A DNA stretch of 64,000 nt from assembly GCF_003054555.1 (NCBI RefSeq), contig NZ_CP026304.1, forward strand, positions 1,178,001 to 1,242,000, written 5' to 3'. Position numbers and translations under genes: made by a program. The notes beneath the pieces are model-generated. The model had not been told where the DNA came from and ran no database searches. It saw only the letters and a program-made list of their open reading frames with translations. Of the stretch, positions 39,735-48,865 are shown piece by piece; position 1 is the first letter of the stretch, and each line of letters opens with the position of its first letter. The DNA is from Streptomyces lunaelactis. GTDB lineage: Bacteria > Actinomycetota > Actinomycetes > Streptomycetales > Streptomycetaceae.

Positions 39735-39874
39735 AATTAGCACGCAACCAGGCAAATCATGACACTCTGTGGCGGCACGCACGGCAGGACGCCACAAGGC
39801 ACCCCCTTAGAGCATCTCCCCCAGCCCGCACGCCGGTGCGATGCTGGAGTCCCCCTGTGGGAAGGAGCGCAGCT

Positions 39875-41278
39875 GTGCTTCGTGTCGCCGTCGTCGGATC
39901 GGGACCCAGTGGGGTCTACGCCGCGCAGGCTCTCGTCCAGCAGAGCCTGGTGCCGGATGTACGGGTGCATGTACTGGACCGGCTCCCCTGCCCGTACGGA
40001 CTCGTACGCTACGGAGTCGCGCCCGACCACGAGAAGATCAAGTCACTGCAGAACAATCTGCGCACCGTGCTGGAGCACGAGCGGATCGACTTCATCGGCA
40101 ATGTGGAGATCGGCACGCACGGACTCGGACCCGAGCGGATGCTGGAGCTCTACCACGCGGTCGTGTACTGCGTGGGCGCCGCGAGGGACCGCAGGCTCGG
40201 CGTACCGGGCGAGGATCTGCCAGGCAGCCACTCGGCCACCGACTTCGTCTCCTGGTACAGCGCGCATCCCGACGCGGCGGGCAACGGCTTTGCGCTCGGC
40301 GCCCGTTCGGCCGTGGTCATCGGCGTAGGCAATGTGGCGGTCGATGTGGCCCGCATCCTCGCGCGGGGCGCGGAGGAGCTGCGCCCCACGGATGTGCCGC
40401 AGGCGGCGCTCGGCGCGCTCGCGCTCAGCCAGGTGCGCGAGGTGCACATGGTGGGCAGACGCGGTCCCTCGCAGGCGAAGTTCACCACCAAGGAGCTGCG
40501 CGAACTGGGCTCCCTGCCCGCTGCGGCGGTGGTCGTCGAGCCCGGGGACCTCGCCCTGGATCCCGCGTACACCGATCCGTCGGGCGCCGTTCACGCCGCG
40601 CTGCCGGCGGCCAACCGGCGCAATCTCGATGTCGTACGCGGCTGGGCGGCCCGGTCCCCGCAGGGCCAGGGATCTCCACAGGGGCAGGACCGCCGGATCC
40701 ATCTGCGGTTCTTCCTGCGCCCGGTGGAGCTGCTGGAGCACGGCGGGCGGGTCGCGGGCGTACGGTTCGAGCGCACCGTTCCGGACGGCGAGGGGGGTGT
40801 TCGGGGCACGGGCCGGTACGAGGAGATCGAGGCGCAGCTGGTGCTGCGGGCGGTGGGCTACCGCGGGGTGCCGCTGGAGGGTCTGCCGTTCGACGCGGAC
40901 CACGGGACGGTGCCGCACACCGGCGGACGGGTGCTGCGGGACGGCGTGCCCTCGCCCGGGGAGTATGTGGCGGGATGGATCAAGCGCGGCCCGACCGGCG
41001 TGATCGGCACCAACCGGCCGTGCGCCAAGGAGACGGTGACATCGCTGCTCGACGATGCCACGATGCTGGCGCTGCGGCCGGTCGCCGCCGATCCGCTGGC
41101 GGAACTGCGTGCGTCGGGGCACCGGCCGGTCCCGTGGCCGGGCTGGCTGGCGATCGAGGCGGCGGAGTCGGCGCTGGGGCGGACTCTCGGCCGACGGTCC
41201 GTCAAGATCCCTGACTGGCCGGGCCTGTTGACTGCCGCAGGCGGAACCGAGGTCACACGGGCTGGCCGATCGGCCTGA
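39875..41278 (+). CDS. Ferredoxin-NADP+ reductase, FprA/adrenodoxin-reductase type
   Basis: A 467-residue FAD/NADP(H) flavoprotein of the adrenodoxin-reductase family. FAD motif VAVVGSGPSGVYAAQALVQQ (residues 4-23), the RYGVAPDHEKIKSLQNNL signature (about 46-63), NADP motif VVIGVGNVAVDVARILARGA (about 147-166), the HMVGRRGPSQAKFTTKELRE segment and the C-terminal FAD motif GWIKRGPTGVIGTN. It passes electrons from NADPH to ferredoxins that serve P450s or other oxidoreductases. GTG 39875 follows GGAAGGAG. It is convergent with an SDR, overlapping by 26 bp. No ferredoxin or P450 gene is in the window. Confidence 0.93.
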   Translation: MLRVAVVGSGPSGVYAAQALVQQSLVPDVRVHVLDRLPCPYGLVRYGVAPDHEKIKSLQNNLRTVLEHERIDFIGNVEIGTHGLGPERMLELYHAVVYCVGAARDRRLGVPGEDLPGSHSATDFVSWYSAHPDAAGNGFALGARSAVVIGVGNVAVDVARILARGAEELRPTDVPQAALGALALSQVREVHMVGRRGPSQAKFTTKELRELGSLPAAAVVVEPGDLALDPAYTDPSGAVHAALPAANRRNLDVVRGWAARSPQGQGSPQGQDRRIHLRFFLRPVELLEHGGRVAGVRFERTVPDGEGGVRGTGRYEEIEAQLVLRAVGYRGVPLEGLPFDADHGTVPHTGGRVLRDGVPSPGEYVAGWIKRGPTGVIGTNRPCAKETVTSLLDDATMLALRPVAADPLAELRASGHRPVPWPGWLAIEAAESALGRTLGRRSVKIPDWPGLLTAAGGTEVTRAGRSA

Positions 41279-41954
41279 CGACCACCGTGTTGACGTCGAC
41301 GCCGCTCGGCTGCCCGATCGCCCACACAATGGACTCGGCGAGCTGGTCGGCGGTCAGCAGAATCCCTGGCGGCTGACTGCCCATGCTGTCCCAGAAGGGC
41401 GTCTCCACGCGTCCCGGAGCGATCAGGGTCACTCCGACTCCGTCCTCGGTGACCAGGCGCCGGGTGTTCTCGGCGAGGCCGGTGACCGCCCACTTGGTCG
41501 CGCCGTAGATATTGCCCGGCGTATTGACGATGCCCGCGACGCTGCCTACGAGCACGATCCTCCCGCGCGTCTCCTTCAGGGCGGGCAGCGCCGCCCTGAT
41601 GAGCAGGGCGGGACCGAGCACGTTCGTCAGTACCATGTCACGCCATCCGGCGGGATCGCCGTCGGCGATGGTGTCATGGGTGGCGAAGCCGGCATTGGCG
41701 ACGACGGTGTCGAGGCGCCCGAACTCCTTGACGGTGGCGTCGACGGCCGCCCGGACCGACTCGTAGTCGGCCGCGTCCCCGGTGAGCGTCAACAGACCGG
41801 CCGGAGTGCCCAGTTCCTCGGCGAAGCGGCGGAGCCGGTCCTGGCCACGACCGGTGACCGTCACCCGGTGCCCCTGGTCCAGCAGCTGCCGGGCCGCCGC
41901 CGCCCCGATGCCGCTTCCGCCGCCTGTGATCAACGTGACCGGTGAGTCGGTCAT
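41253..41954 (-). CDS. Short-chain dehydrogenase/reductase
   Basis: A 233-residue classical SDR. The dinucleotide motif is TLITGGGSGIGAAAARQLLD (about residues 7-26), NAGF is at about 87-90, the catalytic Ser is in VLVGSVAGI and the YxxxK pair in IYGATKWAV. Followed by the GRVETPF loop. Substrate unknown. It follows the ArsR gene (77 bp) on the same strand, so it is probably co-transcribed with the redox-type regulator and linked to the old yellow enzyme's function in removing reactive electrophiles. That link is inference. Confidence 0.92.
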   Translation of the reverse strand: MTDSPVTLITGGGSGIGAAAARQLLDQGHRVTVTGRGQDRLRRFAEELGTPAGLLTLTGDAADYESVRAAVDATVKEFGRLDTVVANAGFATHDTIADGDPAGWRDMVLTNVLGPALLIRAALPALKETRGRIVLVGSVAGIVNTPGNIYGATKWAVTGLAENTRRLVTEDGVGVTLIAPGRVETPFWDSMGSQPPGILLTADQLAESIVWAIGQPSGVDVNTVVVRPIGQPV

Positions 41955-42031
41955 GGGTACCCCCGAGGCTCAGGGCCAGGGCCGCTGCCCTTGCCGTGCC
42001 GGGGAGTCCATCACTTGGAGCGCGCTCGATG

Positions 42032-42403
42032 TCAACCCGCAGCCGGGGCACTCTGGTTGTCGCCGAGGCGCTCCTCCTGGCCGGCCGCCGCGCCGAGGAC
42101 GCTGTCGAGCAGTCCGGGGAACAGTGCGTCCAGATCGTCCCGGCGCAGACCGTTCATCTTGGCCGTGCCCTGGTAGGTCTGCCGGATCACGCCGTTCTCG
42201 CGCAGCACGCGGAAGTGGTGGGTGGTGGTGGACTTGGTGACGGGCAGATCGAAGAACGAACAGGACAGGTCGTCTTCCGCGACCGCGAGGTCACGCACCA
42301 CGCGCAGCCGCATGGGGTCGGAGAGCGCGTGGAGCACGTTCTCCAGGCGTAGCTCTTGGCGCGTGGGGTGAGCGAGCACGCGGGGGCTTGTCGCGGTGGT
42401 CAC
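42032..42403 (-). CDS. ArsR-type winged-helix repressor
   Basis: A 123-residue ArsR/SmtB-like repressor. Winged helix: LENVLHALSDPMRLRVVRDL (about residues 20-39) and recognition helix region VTKSTTTHHFRVLRENGVIR. A single Cys in DDLSCSFFDL (about residue 48) could be a thiol redox/electrophile sensor, as in quinone-responsive relatives; classical metal motif ELCVCDL is absent. GTG 42403 follows GGAGCCGCC. It is divergent from an old yellow enzyme, the classic target of thiol-based regulators, and likely co-transcribed with an SDR downstream. Confidence 0.88.
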   Translation of the reverse strand: MTTATSPRVLAHPTRQELRLENVLHALSDPMRLRVVRDLAVAEDDLSCSFFDLPVTKSTTTHHFRVLRENGVIRQTYQGTAKMNGLRRDDLDALFPGLLDSVLGAAAGQEERLGDNQSAPAAG

Positions 42404-42440
42404 GGCGGCTCCACTTCATCGGGGACTCCATTGTACGAGG

Positions 42441-42476
42441 CCCATCGTAGTTTGACACTTCTCGTACTACGATGGG
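42441..42476. promoter_or_regulatory. Operator and promoter between ArsR and old yellow enzyme
   Basis: CCCATCGTAG (42441-42450) and CTACGATGGG (42467-42476) form a perfect 10-bp inverted repeat around a -35-like TTGACA (42452-42457). Further GTACGAG/CTCGTAC elements lie at 42434-42440, 42461-42467 and 42481-42487. The repressor bound here would cover the oxidoreductase promoter. Confidence 0.7.
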
Positions 42477-42520
42477 TATCGTACGAGTCGTACCCCGGTC
42501 CCGTCCGAATGGAGTCCGCC

Positions 42521-43600
42521 GTGAGCGCGCTGTTCCAGCCCTACACCCTGCGATCGCTGACCATCCCCAACCGCGCCTGGATGGCGCCGATGTGCCAGTA
42601 CTCGGCGGAGGTGTTCGGGCCGAACGCCGGCGTCGCGAACGACTGGCACTTCGCGCACTATGCCGCGCGTGCCGCCGGCGGTACGGGCCTGATCCTGATC
42701 GAGGCCACGGCCATCAGCCCCGAGGGCCGGATCAGCCCCGCCGACCTCGGCATCTGGAACGACACCCAGGTCGAGGCGTTCCGGCGGATCACCTCCTTCC
42801 TCAAGGGACAGGGCACCACCCCGGGCATCCAGCTGGCCCACGCCGGCCGCAAGGCGTCGACGGACCGCCCCTGGAAGGGCGGCGCGCCGGTGGGGGCCGA
42901 GGAGCACGGCTGGCAGCCGCTCGGCCCCAGCCCGCTCCCCTTCGACGAGGGACACCCCGTCCCCACCGAGCTGACAGTCGCTCAGATCCGGGAGATCACG
43001 GGTCAGTTCGCCGACGCCGCCCGCCGCGCCCTGGACGCCGGGTTCGACATCGCGGAGATCCACGGCGCGCACGGCTATCTGATCGGCGAATTCCTCTCCC
43101 CGCACAGCAATCACCGCGACGACGAGTACGGCGGCTCGTTCGAGAACCGCGCCCGCTTCGCTCTCGAGGTCGTCGACGCGGTGCGGGCCGTATGGCCCCA
43201 GGAGCTGCCGCTGTTCTTCCGTATCTCCGCCACCGACTGGCTGGAGGAGGCCGGCTGGACGGCGGACGACACGGTGCGCTTCGCCGCGCTGCTCAAGGAG
43301 CACGGCGTCGACCTGCTCGACGTCTCGGCCGGCGGCAACGCCGCGCGGGTCCGGATCCCGACCGGACCGGGCTACCAGGTGCCGTTCGCCGCGCGGGTCA
43401 AGGCGGAGACCGGCCTCCCGGTCGCCGCGGTCGGCATGATCACCGAGGCGGAGCAGGCCGAGAAGATCCTGTCGAACGGCGAGGCGGACGCGGTGCTGCT
43501 CGGCCGCGAGCTGCTGCGCAACCCGTTCTGGGCCCGGCACGCCGCCCGTGAGCTCGGCGGCGAGATCCATGTCCCGCAGCAGTACCACCGCTCCCTCTGA
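42521..43600 (+). CDS. Old yellow enzyme-family NADH:flavin oxidoreductase (YqjM type)
   Basis: A 359-residue FMN TIM-barrel ene-reductase. PMCQYS (Cys25, Tyr27) is the hallmark of the thermophilic-like/YqjM class, where the Cys tunes the flavin; IQLAHAGRKAS, IHGAHGYLIGEFLSPHSNHR (substrate and FMN contacts) and AVGMITEAEQAEKIL are also seen. It reduces activated C=C bonds and quinones with NAD(P)H. I start at GTG 42521, preceded by GGAG, giving MSALFQPYTLR as in family members; the ATG 12 bp upstream has no ribosome site. Regulated by the divergent ArsR protein, which points to electrophile detoxification. Confidence 0.92.
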   Translation: MSALFQPYTLRSLTIPNRAWMAPMCQYSAEVFGPNAGVANDWHFAHYAARAAGGTGLILIEATAISPEGRISPADLGIWNDTQVEAFRRITSFLKGQGTTPGIQLAHAGRKASTDRPWKGGAPVGAEEHGWQPLGPSPLPFDEGHPVPTELTVAQIREITGQFADAARRALDAGFDIAEIHGAHGYLIGEFLSPHSNHRDDEYGGSFENRARFALEVVDAVRAVWPQELPLFFRISATDWLEEAGWTADDTVRFAALLKEHGVDLLDVSAGGNAARVRIPTGPGYQVPFAARVKAETGLPVAAVGMITEAEQAEKILSNGEADAVLLGRELLRNPFWARHAARELGGEIHVPQQYHRSL

Positions 43601-43765
43601 TCCGTTCAGTCCGTCCGATCCGTCCGAGCAACGGCCCGGCACGACTCGCCCCGGCCGCACCGATGAGTTCTCGCCTCCTGGCCGGTCTACTGAGTACGTC
43701 CCCACGCAGGAGGCCACTCGTGCTGCTTCGGAACACCCTTTTCAACCGGGCTGACCTGCGCGAAG

Positions 43766-43798
43766 ACCCGACCCACAGGCCACTGTCAGTGGTCGGGT
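43766..43798. terminator. Hairpin between the ene-reductase and the BNR-repeat gene
   Basis: ACCCGACC (43766-43773) pairs with GGTCGGGT (43791-43798); an alternative inner stem CCACTG-T-CAGTGG (43780-43792) overlaps. It ends about 45 bp before the next start, so it could also be in that gene's leader. Confidence 0.4.
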
Positions 43799-43844
43799 GC
43801 AGACTGGCCCATATCCAGACAACGGCGTCCTGGAGGTGTCGGCG

Positions 43845-44930
43845 ATGGCCGATGTACTACTGACCGTAGGTACTCGCAAAGGGCTCTTCATCGGCCGCAG
43901 GCGCGGCGGCGCGTGGGAGTTCGACGGCCCGCACTTCAATGCGCAGGCCGTCTACTCGATCGGGATCGATACGCGCAGGTCGGTGCCCCGCCTCCTGGTC
44001 GGCGGCGACAGCGCGCACTGGGGCCCCTCGGTGTTCCACTCCGACGACCTGGGCGGGACCTGGGCCGAGCCGGCGAAGCCGGCGGTGAAGTTCCCCAAGG
44101 ACACGGGGACGTCCCTGGAGCGGGTCTGGCAGTTGCATCCGGCCGGTCCCGCCGCCCCGGACGTGGTGTACGCGGGCACGGAGCCGGCGGCGCTGTTCCG
44201 CTCGGAGGACGGCGGCGAGACCTTCGAGCTCGTACGGCCCCTGTGGGAGCATCCGACCCGCTCGAAGTGGGTCCCGGGTGGCGGTGGCGAAGCCGTGCAC
44301 ACGGTGGTGACCGACCGCCGTGACCCGGAGGCCGTGACGGTCGCGGTGTCGACGGCCGGGGTGTTCCGCTCGCGGGACGGCGGAGCGAGCTGGGCGCCGT
44401 CCAACCAGGGGGTCTCCGCGGTCTTCCTGCCGGACCCCAACCCGGAGTTCGGGCAGTGCGTCCACAAGATCGCACAGGACGCGGGCGATCTGGACCGGCT
44501 GTATCTGCAGAACCACTGGGGTGTGTACCGCAGCGACGACGCGGGCGCCAAGTGGACCGACATCGGCGCGGGTCTGCCGTCCGACTTCGGCTTCGCGGTG
44601 GCTGCGCACCCGCACCGCCCCGACACCGCCTATGTCTTCCCGATCACGGCGGACGGGGACCGCGTCCCGGCCGGGCGTCGCTGTCGCGTCTACCGTACGA
44701 GCGACGCGGGCGGCAGCTGGGAGGCACTGTCGGCCGGACTCCCCGAGGGGGATCACTTCGGGACGGTGCTGCGGGACGCCCTGTGCACGGACGACGCGGA
44801 TCCGGCCGGTGTCTACTTCGGCAATCGCAACGGCGAGTTGTACGCGAGCGCGGACGACGGGGACAGCTGGCAGCTGCTCGCCTCCCATCTGCCGGATGTG
44901 CTCTGTGTGCGGGCAGCGGCCATGGGTTGA
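43845..44930 (+). CDS. BNR/sialidase-type repeat beta-propeller protein
   Basis: A 361-residue protein with repeated SxDxGxxW Asp-box motifs: HSDDLGGTWAEP, RSEDGGETFELV, RSRDGGASWAPS, RSDDAGAKWTDI, RTSDAGGSWEAL and SADDGDSWQLL. These make a propeller like sialidases, exo-alpha-sialidase relatives and YCF48-type proteins. There is no signal peptide, so it appears cytoplasmic. No sialidase catalytic triad could be assigned. ATG 43845 follows GGAGGTG. Function is unknown; similar single-gene propellers are widespread in actinomycetes. Confidence 0.85.
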   Translation: MADVLLTVGTRKGLFIGRRRGGAWEFDGPHFNAQAVYSIGIDTRRSVPRLLVGGDSAHWGPSVFHSDDLGGTWAEPAKPAVKFPKDTGTSLERVWQLHPAGPAAPDVVYAGTEPAALFRSEDGGETFELVRPLWEHPTRSKWVPGGGGEAVHTVVTDRRDPEAVTVAVSTAGVFRSRDGGASWAPSNQGVSAVFLPDPNPEFGQCVHKIAQDAGDLDRLYLQNHWGVYRSDDAGAKWTDIGAGLPSDFGFAVAAHPHRPDTAYVFPITADGDRVPAGRRCRVYRTSDAGGSWEALSAGLPEGDHFGTVLRDALCTDDADPAGVYFGNRNGELYASADDGDSWQLLASHLPDVLCVRAAAMG

Positions 44931-44965
44931 GAGGGGTGGTCGCTGCACCAGTAGAGTGACGCTCC

Positions 44966-45643
44966 GTGGCAGCACGACCGTTGAAAGAAATCGTCGAGCC
45001 CGGGTGGGCCGATGCGCTCGCCCCCGTGGCCGAACGCGTCGCCGCGATGGGCGACTTCCTGCGCGCCGAGATCGCCGCCGGGCGCACCTATCTGCCGGCC
45101 GGACCGAATGTGCTGCGCGCGTTCCAGCAGCCGTTCGACGAGGTGCGTGTCCTGATCGTCGGTCAGGATCCGTATCCCACGCCGGGGCATGCCGTGGGGC
45201 TGAGCTTCTCGGTGGCGCCCGACGTGCGGCCGGTGCCCGGCAGCCTGGACAACATCTTCCGGGAGATGCACGCGGACCTGGGGCACCCCCGTCCTTCCAA
45301 CGGGGATCTCACGCCGTGGACCGGACAGGGGGTGCTGCTGCTCAACAGGGCGCTCACCACCGCGCCCCGAAAACCCGCCGCGCACCGCGGCAAGGGCTGG
45401 GAGGAGGTGACCGAGCAGGCCATCCGGGCTCTCGCCGCGCGCGGCAAGCCCCTGGTGTCCGTGCTGTGGGGGCGTGATGCCCGCAATCTGCGGCCGCTGC
45501 TCGGCGATCTTCCGGCGATCGAGTCCTCGCATCCCTCCCCCATGTCCGCGGACCGCGGGTTCTTCGGCTCGCGCCCGTTCAGCCGGACCAATGAGCTGCT
45601 GGAGCGCCAGGGGGCGCAGCCGGTGGAGTGGCGACTTCCGTGA
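44966..45643 (+). CDS. ung: Uracil-DNA glycosylase
   Basis: A 225-residue family 1 UDG. The catalytic water-activating motif is GQDPYPTPG (Asp68 in residues 66-74), the Phe that stacks uracil is in LSFSV, the Asn in LLLNRALT, and the minor-groove/leucine-loop motif is HPSPMSA near residue 190. It excises uracil from DNA in base-excision repair. GTG 44966. The end overlaps the next start by 4 bp (GTGA, 45640-45643), so it is translationally coupled to the downstream kinase-like gene. Confidence 0.95.
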   Translation: MAARPLKEIVEPGWADALAPVAERVAAMGDFLRAEIAAGRTYLPAGPNVLRAFQQPFDEVRVLIVGQDPYPTPGHAVGLSFSVAPDVRPVPGSLDNIFREMHADLGHPRPSNGDLTPWTGQGVLLLNRALTTAPRKPAAHRGKGWEEVTEQAIRALAARGKPLVSVLWGRDARNLRPLLGDLPAIESSHPSPMSADRGFFGSRPFSRTNELLERQGAQPVEWRLP

Positions 45644-46632
45644 GCATGCGCCGGGTTCTGGGGGTGGACTCCGGCGGTTCGGGCCTGCGGGCCGCGCTCG
45701 CGGAGGCCGGGAACCCGGGAAAGGCCGACACCGAGGTGTCGCGCGAGCCGGTACGCACCGGTGCCGCGGGCATCGAAGCCGGGCACTTGCTGGACCAGCT
45801 GCTACCGATGGTGCGCACCCTCCTCGACCGGGCCGGAGGCGGCACCGTGTCCGCGGTCGCGATCGGCGCCGCCGGAATGGCGACGCTGGGCGGCGAGCTG
45901 CGCGCCGAACTCCCCGCCGCGCTCGCGAGTTCGCTGGGCGTACGGCGCCTGGCGCTCGCCGCCGACGCGGTCACCGCATACGCCGGGGCGCTCGGCCAAC
46001 AGCCCGGAGCCGTCGTCGCGGCGGGCACCGGCATGATCGCGCTGGGCACCGATCTGACCGACTGGCACCGGGCGGACGGCTGGGGTCATCTGCTGGGCGA
46101 CTGCGGCGGCGGTGCCTGGATCGGCCGGGCCGGTCTCGAGGCCGCGCTGCGCGCCCACGACGGGCGCAGGGGCGGCTCGGCCGCGCTGCTGGCGCGGATG
46201 GAGTCGGTGTTCGGTCCCGCGCCGGAGCTGCCGGGACTGCTCTATCCCCGCGCCGACCGGCCCGCAGTACTGGCCTCGTTCGCCCCGGAAGTCGCCCGCT
46301 GCGCGGCGGACGGCGACGAGGTGGCCGCGGACGTCCTCGCCCGTGCCGCGGGGCACATCGCGGAGGCGGCCGCGGCCGTGTGCCCGCCGGCCGACGAGAT
46401 GCCCGAGGGCTGCGAAGTCGCCCTGACCGGAGGGCTGTTCAAGCTGGGCGACCCTCTTCTCGTACCGCTGAGGGCGGAGCTCGCCGGACAACTGCCGTAC
46501 GCACGGCCGGTGTCGGCGGCCGGCGATCCGCTCGCCGGGGCACTGCTTCTCGCTGCCGCGCTCGCCACCGATACGCTGCGGCTGCCACGCCATCCGGCAC
46601 TGCTGTACGTACCGACAGAGCAGGACAGGTAA
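45640..46632 (+). CDS. BadF/BadG-type N-acetylglucosamine kinase-like protein
   Basis: A 330-residue ASKHA-fold kinase of the BadF/BadG/BcrA family. It has the phosphate-1 motif [11 protein letters not shown] (about residues 8-18), the [10 protein letters not shown] phosphate-2 segment, the sugar-site [14 protein letters not shown] and the adenosine motif [11 protein letters not shown]. This group includes N-acetylglucosamine kinases and CoA-reductase activators; the kinase form is favoured by length and motifs. GTG 45640 overlaps the UDG stop; ATG 45646 is an alternative. Coupled to ung, an odd pairing functionally. Substrate likely an amino sugar (inference). Confidence 0.85.
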   Translation: MSMRRVLGVDSGGSGLRAALAEAGNPGKADTEVSREPVRTGAAGIEAGHLLDQLLPMVRTLLDRAGGGTVSAVAIGAAGMATLGGELRAELPAALASSLGVRRLALAADAVTAYAGALGQQPGAVVAAGTGMIALGTDLTDWHRADGWGHLLGDCGGGAWIGRAGLEAALRAHDGRRGGSAALLARMESVFGPAPELPGLLYPRADRPAVLASFAPEVARCAADGDEVAADVLARAAGHIAEAAAAVCPPADEMPEGCEVALTGGLFKLGDPLLVPLRAELAGQLPYARPVSAAGDPLAGALLLAAALATDTLRLPRHPALLYVPTEQDR

Positions 46633-46727
46633 GGCGTACGATATGCATCGGATAAATATGGACAGATGACGCTTGAAGGCCCCCTCCCCGAACAGTCGCG
46701 CCCTCAAAACCAGTAGCATGCGGCGCC

Positions 46728-47648
46728 ATGAGCACCCCCACTGGGCCGGCATCCGGCCTGCCTGTACGAATGCCGCGACCCCGCCAGTCCGGGCGGCACC
46801 GCCGCCCGGAACCCGTGGCGGCTCCTGAGGGCGCGCCCGCGCTCGTGCTCGCCGTGCCGGGCGCTCCCGCGCCGGCCACGCGCAGCCTGGCCGAAGAGGT
46901 CATAAGCATCGCTCGTTCCGAGCTGCCCGGCCTCGAGGTCGCCATCGGCTACCTCGACGGCGACGACACCGAGTACCCCACGCTCGAGCGTGTCCTCGCG
47001 CACACCGCCGCCAAGCGTGTCGAGCGGTACGAGATCGCCAAGGCCGCCGGCCGTGAAGTGGCCGCGCCCGAGGGCCCCGCCGCCGTCGTGGTGCCGCTCC
47101 TCGCGGGACCGGACAACGCCCTGATGCGCCGCATCCGTCAGGCCGTCATGGACAGCCGCGCCAGCGCCGAGCTGACCGACGTCCTCGGCCCGCACCCGCT
47201 GCTCGCCGAGGCCCTGCACGTCAGGCTCTCGGAGGCCGGTCTGGCGCGCGCCGACCGCGCCCGGCTGTTCACCGTGGCCACGGCCGCCGACGGCATCATC
47301 CTGGCCACGGTCGGCGGCGATGAGGCCGTCCAGGCCGCCGGGATCACCGGAATGCTGCTGGCCGCGCGGCTCGCGGTGCCGGTGATGGCCGCCGCGCTCG
47401 ACCAGGAGGGCGCGATCGGCGCGATCGCCGACCAGCTGCGCGGCTCCGGCTCGGTGAACCTCGCCCTGGCCCCGTACCTCGTGGGCCCCGAGCTGCCCGA
47501 GGGTCTGCTCGACGCCGCCGCGAAGGAGGCGGGCTGCGCCGCCGCCGAGCCGCTCGGCCCCTACCCGGCGATCGGCAAGCTCGTGCTGTCGCAGTACACG
47601 ACCGCGCTGGGCATCGCCCCGCAGCCGCAGGGGTCGCCGTCTCTCTGA
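46728..47648 (+). CDS. CbiX/sirohydrochlorin chelatase-like protein
   Basis: A 306-residue protein of the CbiX/SirB-related class. The N-terminal half holds a Pro/Ala/Arg-rich 45-residue leader and APALVLAVPGAPAPATRSLA, which in true chelatases has a metal-binding His (HGS); that His is replaced here. PAAVVVPLLAGPDNALMRRI and ADGIILATVGGDEAVQAAGI echo the duplicated fold. The C-terminus resembles the second CbiX repeat. The loss of the canonical active-site His suggests it is not a working cobalt/iron chelatase. ATG 46728. It is a single gene followed by a strong terminator. Function uncertain. Confidence 0.7.
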   Translation: MSTPTGPASGLPVRMPRPRQSGRHRRPEPVAAPEGAPALVLAVPGAPAPATRSLAEEVISIARSELPGLEVAIGYLDGDDTEYPTLERVLAHTAAKRVERYEIAKAAGREVAAPEGPAAVVVPLLAGPDNALMRRIRQAVMDSRASAELTDVLGPHPLLAEALHVRLSEAGLARADRARLFTVATAADGIILATVGGDEAVQAAGITGMLLAARLAVPVMAAALDQEGAIGAIADQLRGSGSVNLALAPYLVGPELPEGLLDAAAKEAGCAAAEPLGPYPAIGKLVLSQYTTALGIAPQPQGSPSL

Positions 47649-47670
47649 CGGCTCTGCCACAAGTACGCAG

Positions 47671-47713
47671 AAGGGCCCGCACCGGTCGAACGGTCGACCA
47701 GGTGCGGGCCCTT
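47671..47713. terminator. Strong hairpin terminator after the CbiX-like gene
   Basis: GGGCCCGCACC (47673-47683) pairs perfectly with GGTGCGGGCCC (47701-47711), preceded by AA and followed by TT, between convergent genes. The loop contains a second small palindrome (GGTCGAACGGTCGACC). Likely bidirectional. Confidence 0.85.
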
Positions 47714-47742
47714 GCGCGTGCCACCGGGCGGACAGGGAATTC

Positions 47743-48792
47743 CTAGGCGAAGACCACGCAGGAGGCTGCGGGAACATCGATGGAGCCCGCCCTGCGCGGC
47801 ACGCCCGTCTCCTGGTCGATGTCGAACCAGGTGACGTCCCCGGAGCGCTCATTGGCCGCGTACAGCCTGCGCCCCGACGGGTCCAGGGCCAGATCGCGCG
47901 GCCAGTGGCCGCCGCACGGCACCGTGGTGACCAGCTCCGCCCGCTCGCGTGTCTCGTCGAGCGCGATGACGGCGATGCTGTCGTGGCCGCGGTTGGCGGC
48001 CCACAGGTGGCGGCCGTCGTGCGAGACGACCACCTCGGACGGGTAGCTCGGCCCGGCCGCTCCCTCCGGCAGTACCGGCGTCTCGGCGACCGGCTCCAGG
48101 ACGCCCGTGTCGGCGTCCCAGCGGCAGACGGTCAGGGTCGGCTCGAGCTCGTTCAGCACATAGGCGTGGCTGCCCGCCGGGTGGAAGGCGAGGTGGCGCG
48201 GCCCTGTCCCGGGGCGCAGCGCGGTCTCGCGGTGCTGTGTCAGCTCGCCCGTCGCGGGATGCAGCGCGCAGATCCGTACGGAATCGGTGCCGAGGTCGAC
48301 GCTGAGCACCCAGTGTCCGGTCGGATCGGGCAGTACCTGATGCGCGTGCGGTCCGCGCTGGCGGTCCGGATGGGGTCCGGCACCTTCGTGCTGCAGTACG
48401 CCGCTGGCCTCGCCCGGCTCGCCGTCGGCCCCGACGGGGAGCACGCTGACGCTGCCGGAGCCGTAGTTGGCGGTGACCAGATGGCCCGAGGCGAGCGCGA
48501 GATGCGTGGGTCCCGCGCCGCACACCGGCACGCGCGCGCCGATCGGCCGCGGTGATGCGCCGGCCACGTCGAACGCCGCCACCGCGCCTTCGGCCGTCTC
48601 CGAGACGGTGTAGAGGACCGTGCCGCCGGACGCGACAGCAAGGGCCAGATACGACGGGTCGGCGACGGCGTCGCTCACCCCTGTCTCGGTCAGCGCACCG
48701 GTCTCCCCGTCCACGGCGGCCGCGATTATCCCGCGGCCGCCTGCCGAGGTGAACGACCCGATGAATGCCCGCCCTGCGCCCTTGTCGCCCAT
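47743..48792 (-). CDS. Lactonase family protein (6-phosphogluconolactonase-like propeller)
   Basis: A 349-residue seven-bladed propeller of the YbhE/lactonase family. Features: AFIGSFTSAGGRGI (about residues 9-22), SYLALAVASGGTVLYTVSET, THLALASGHLVTANYGSGSV, HAHQVLPDPTGHWVLSVDLG, GPRHLAFHPAGSHAYVLNEL and YPSEVVVSHDGRHLWAANRG. These motif positions match the catalytic propeller face of 6-phosphogluconolactonases. It hydrolyses a lactone in the pentose-phosphate pathway or a related compound. ATG 48792 follows GGAGAGGGGACACG. It is downstream of the NOS gene on the same strand, 73 bp away, so co-transcription is possible. Confidence 0.88.
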   Translation of the reverse strand: MGDKGAGRAFIGSFTSAGGRGIIAAAVDGETGALTETGVSDAVADPSYLALAVASGGTVLYTVSETAEGAVAAFDVAGASPRPIGARVPVCGAGPTHLALASGHLVTANYGSGSVSVLPVGADGEPGEASGVLQHEGAGPHPDRQRGPHAHQVLPDPTGHWVLSVDLGTDSVRICALHPATGELTQHRETALRPGTGPRHLAFHPAGSHAYVLNELEPTLTVCRWDADTGVLEPVAETPVLPEGAAGPSYPSEVVVSHDGRHLWAANRGHDSIAVIALDETRERAELVTTVPCGGHWPRDLALDPSGRRLYAANERSGDVTWFDIDQETGVPRRAGSIDVPAASCVVFA

Positions 48793-48865
48793 AGCGTGTC
48801 CCCTCTCCGCCCACTGATCGCTTGGTGCCCGGCCGACGGTAGCAGGCGGTCTAGACCAACTCCGG

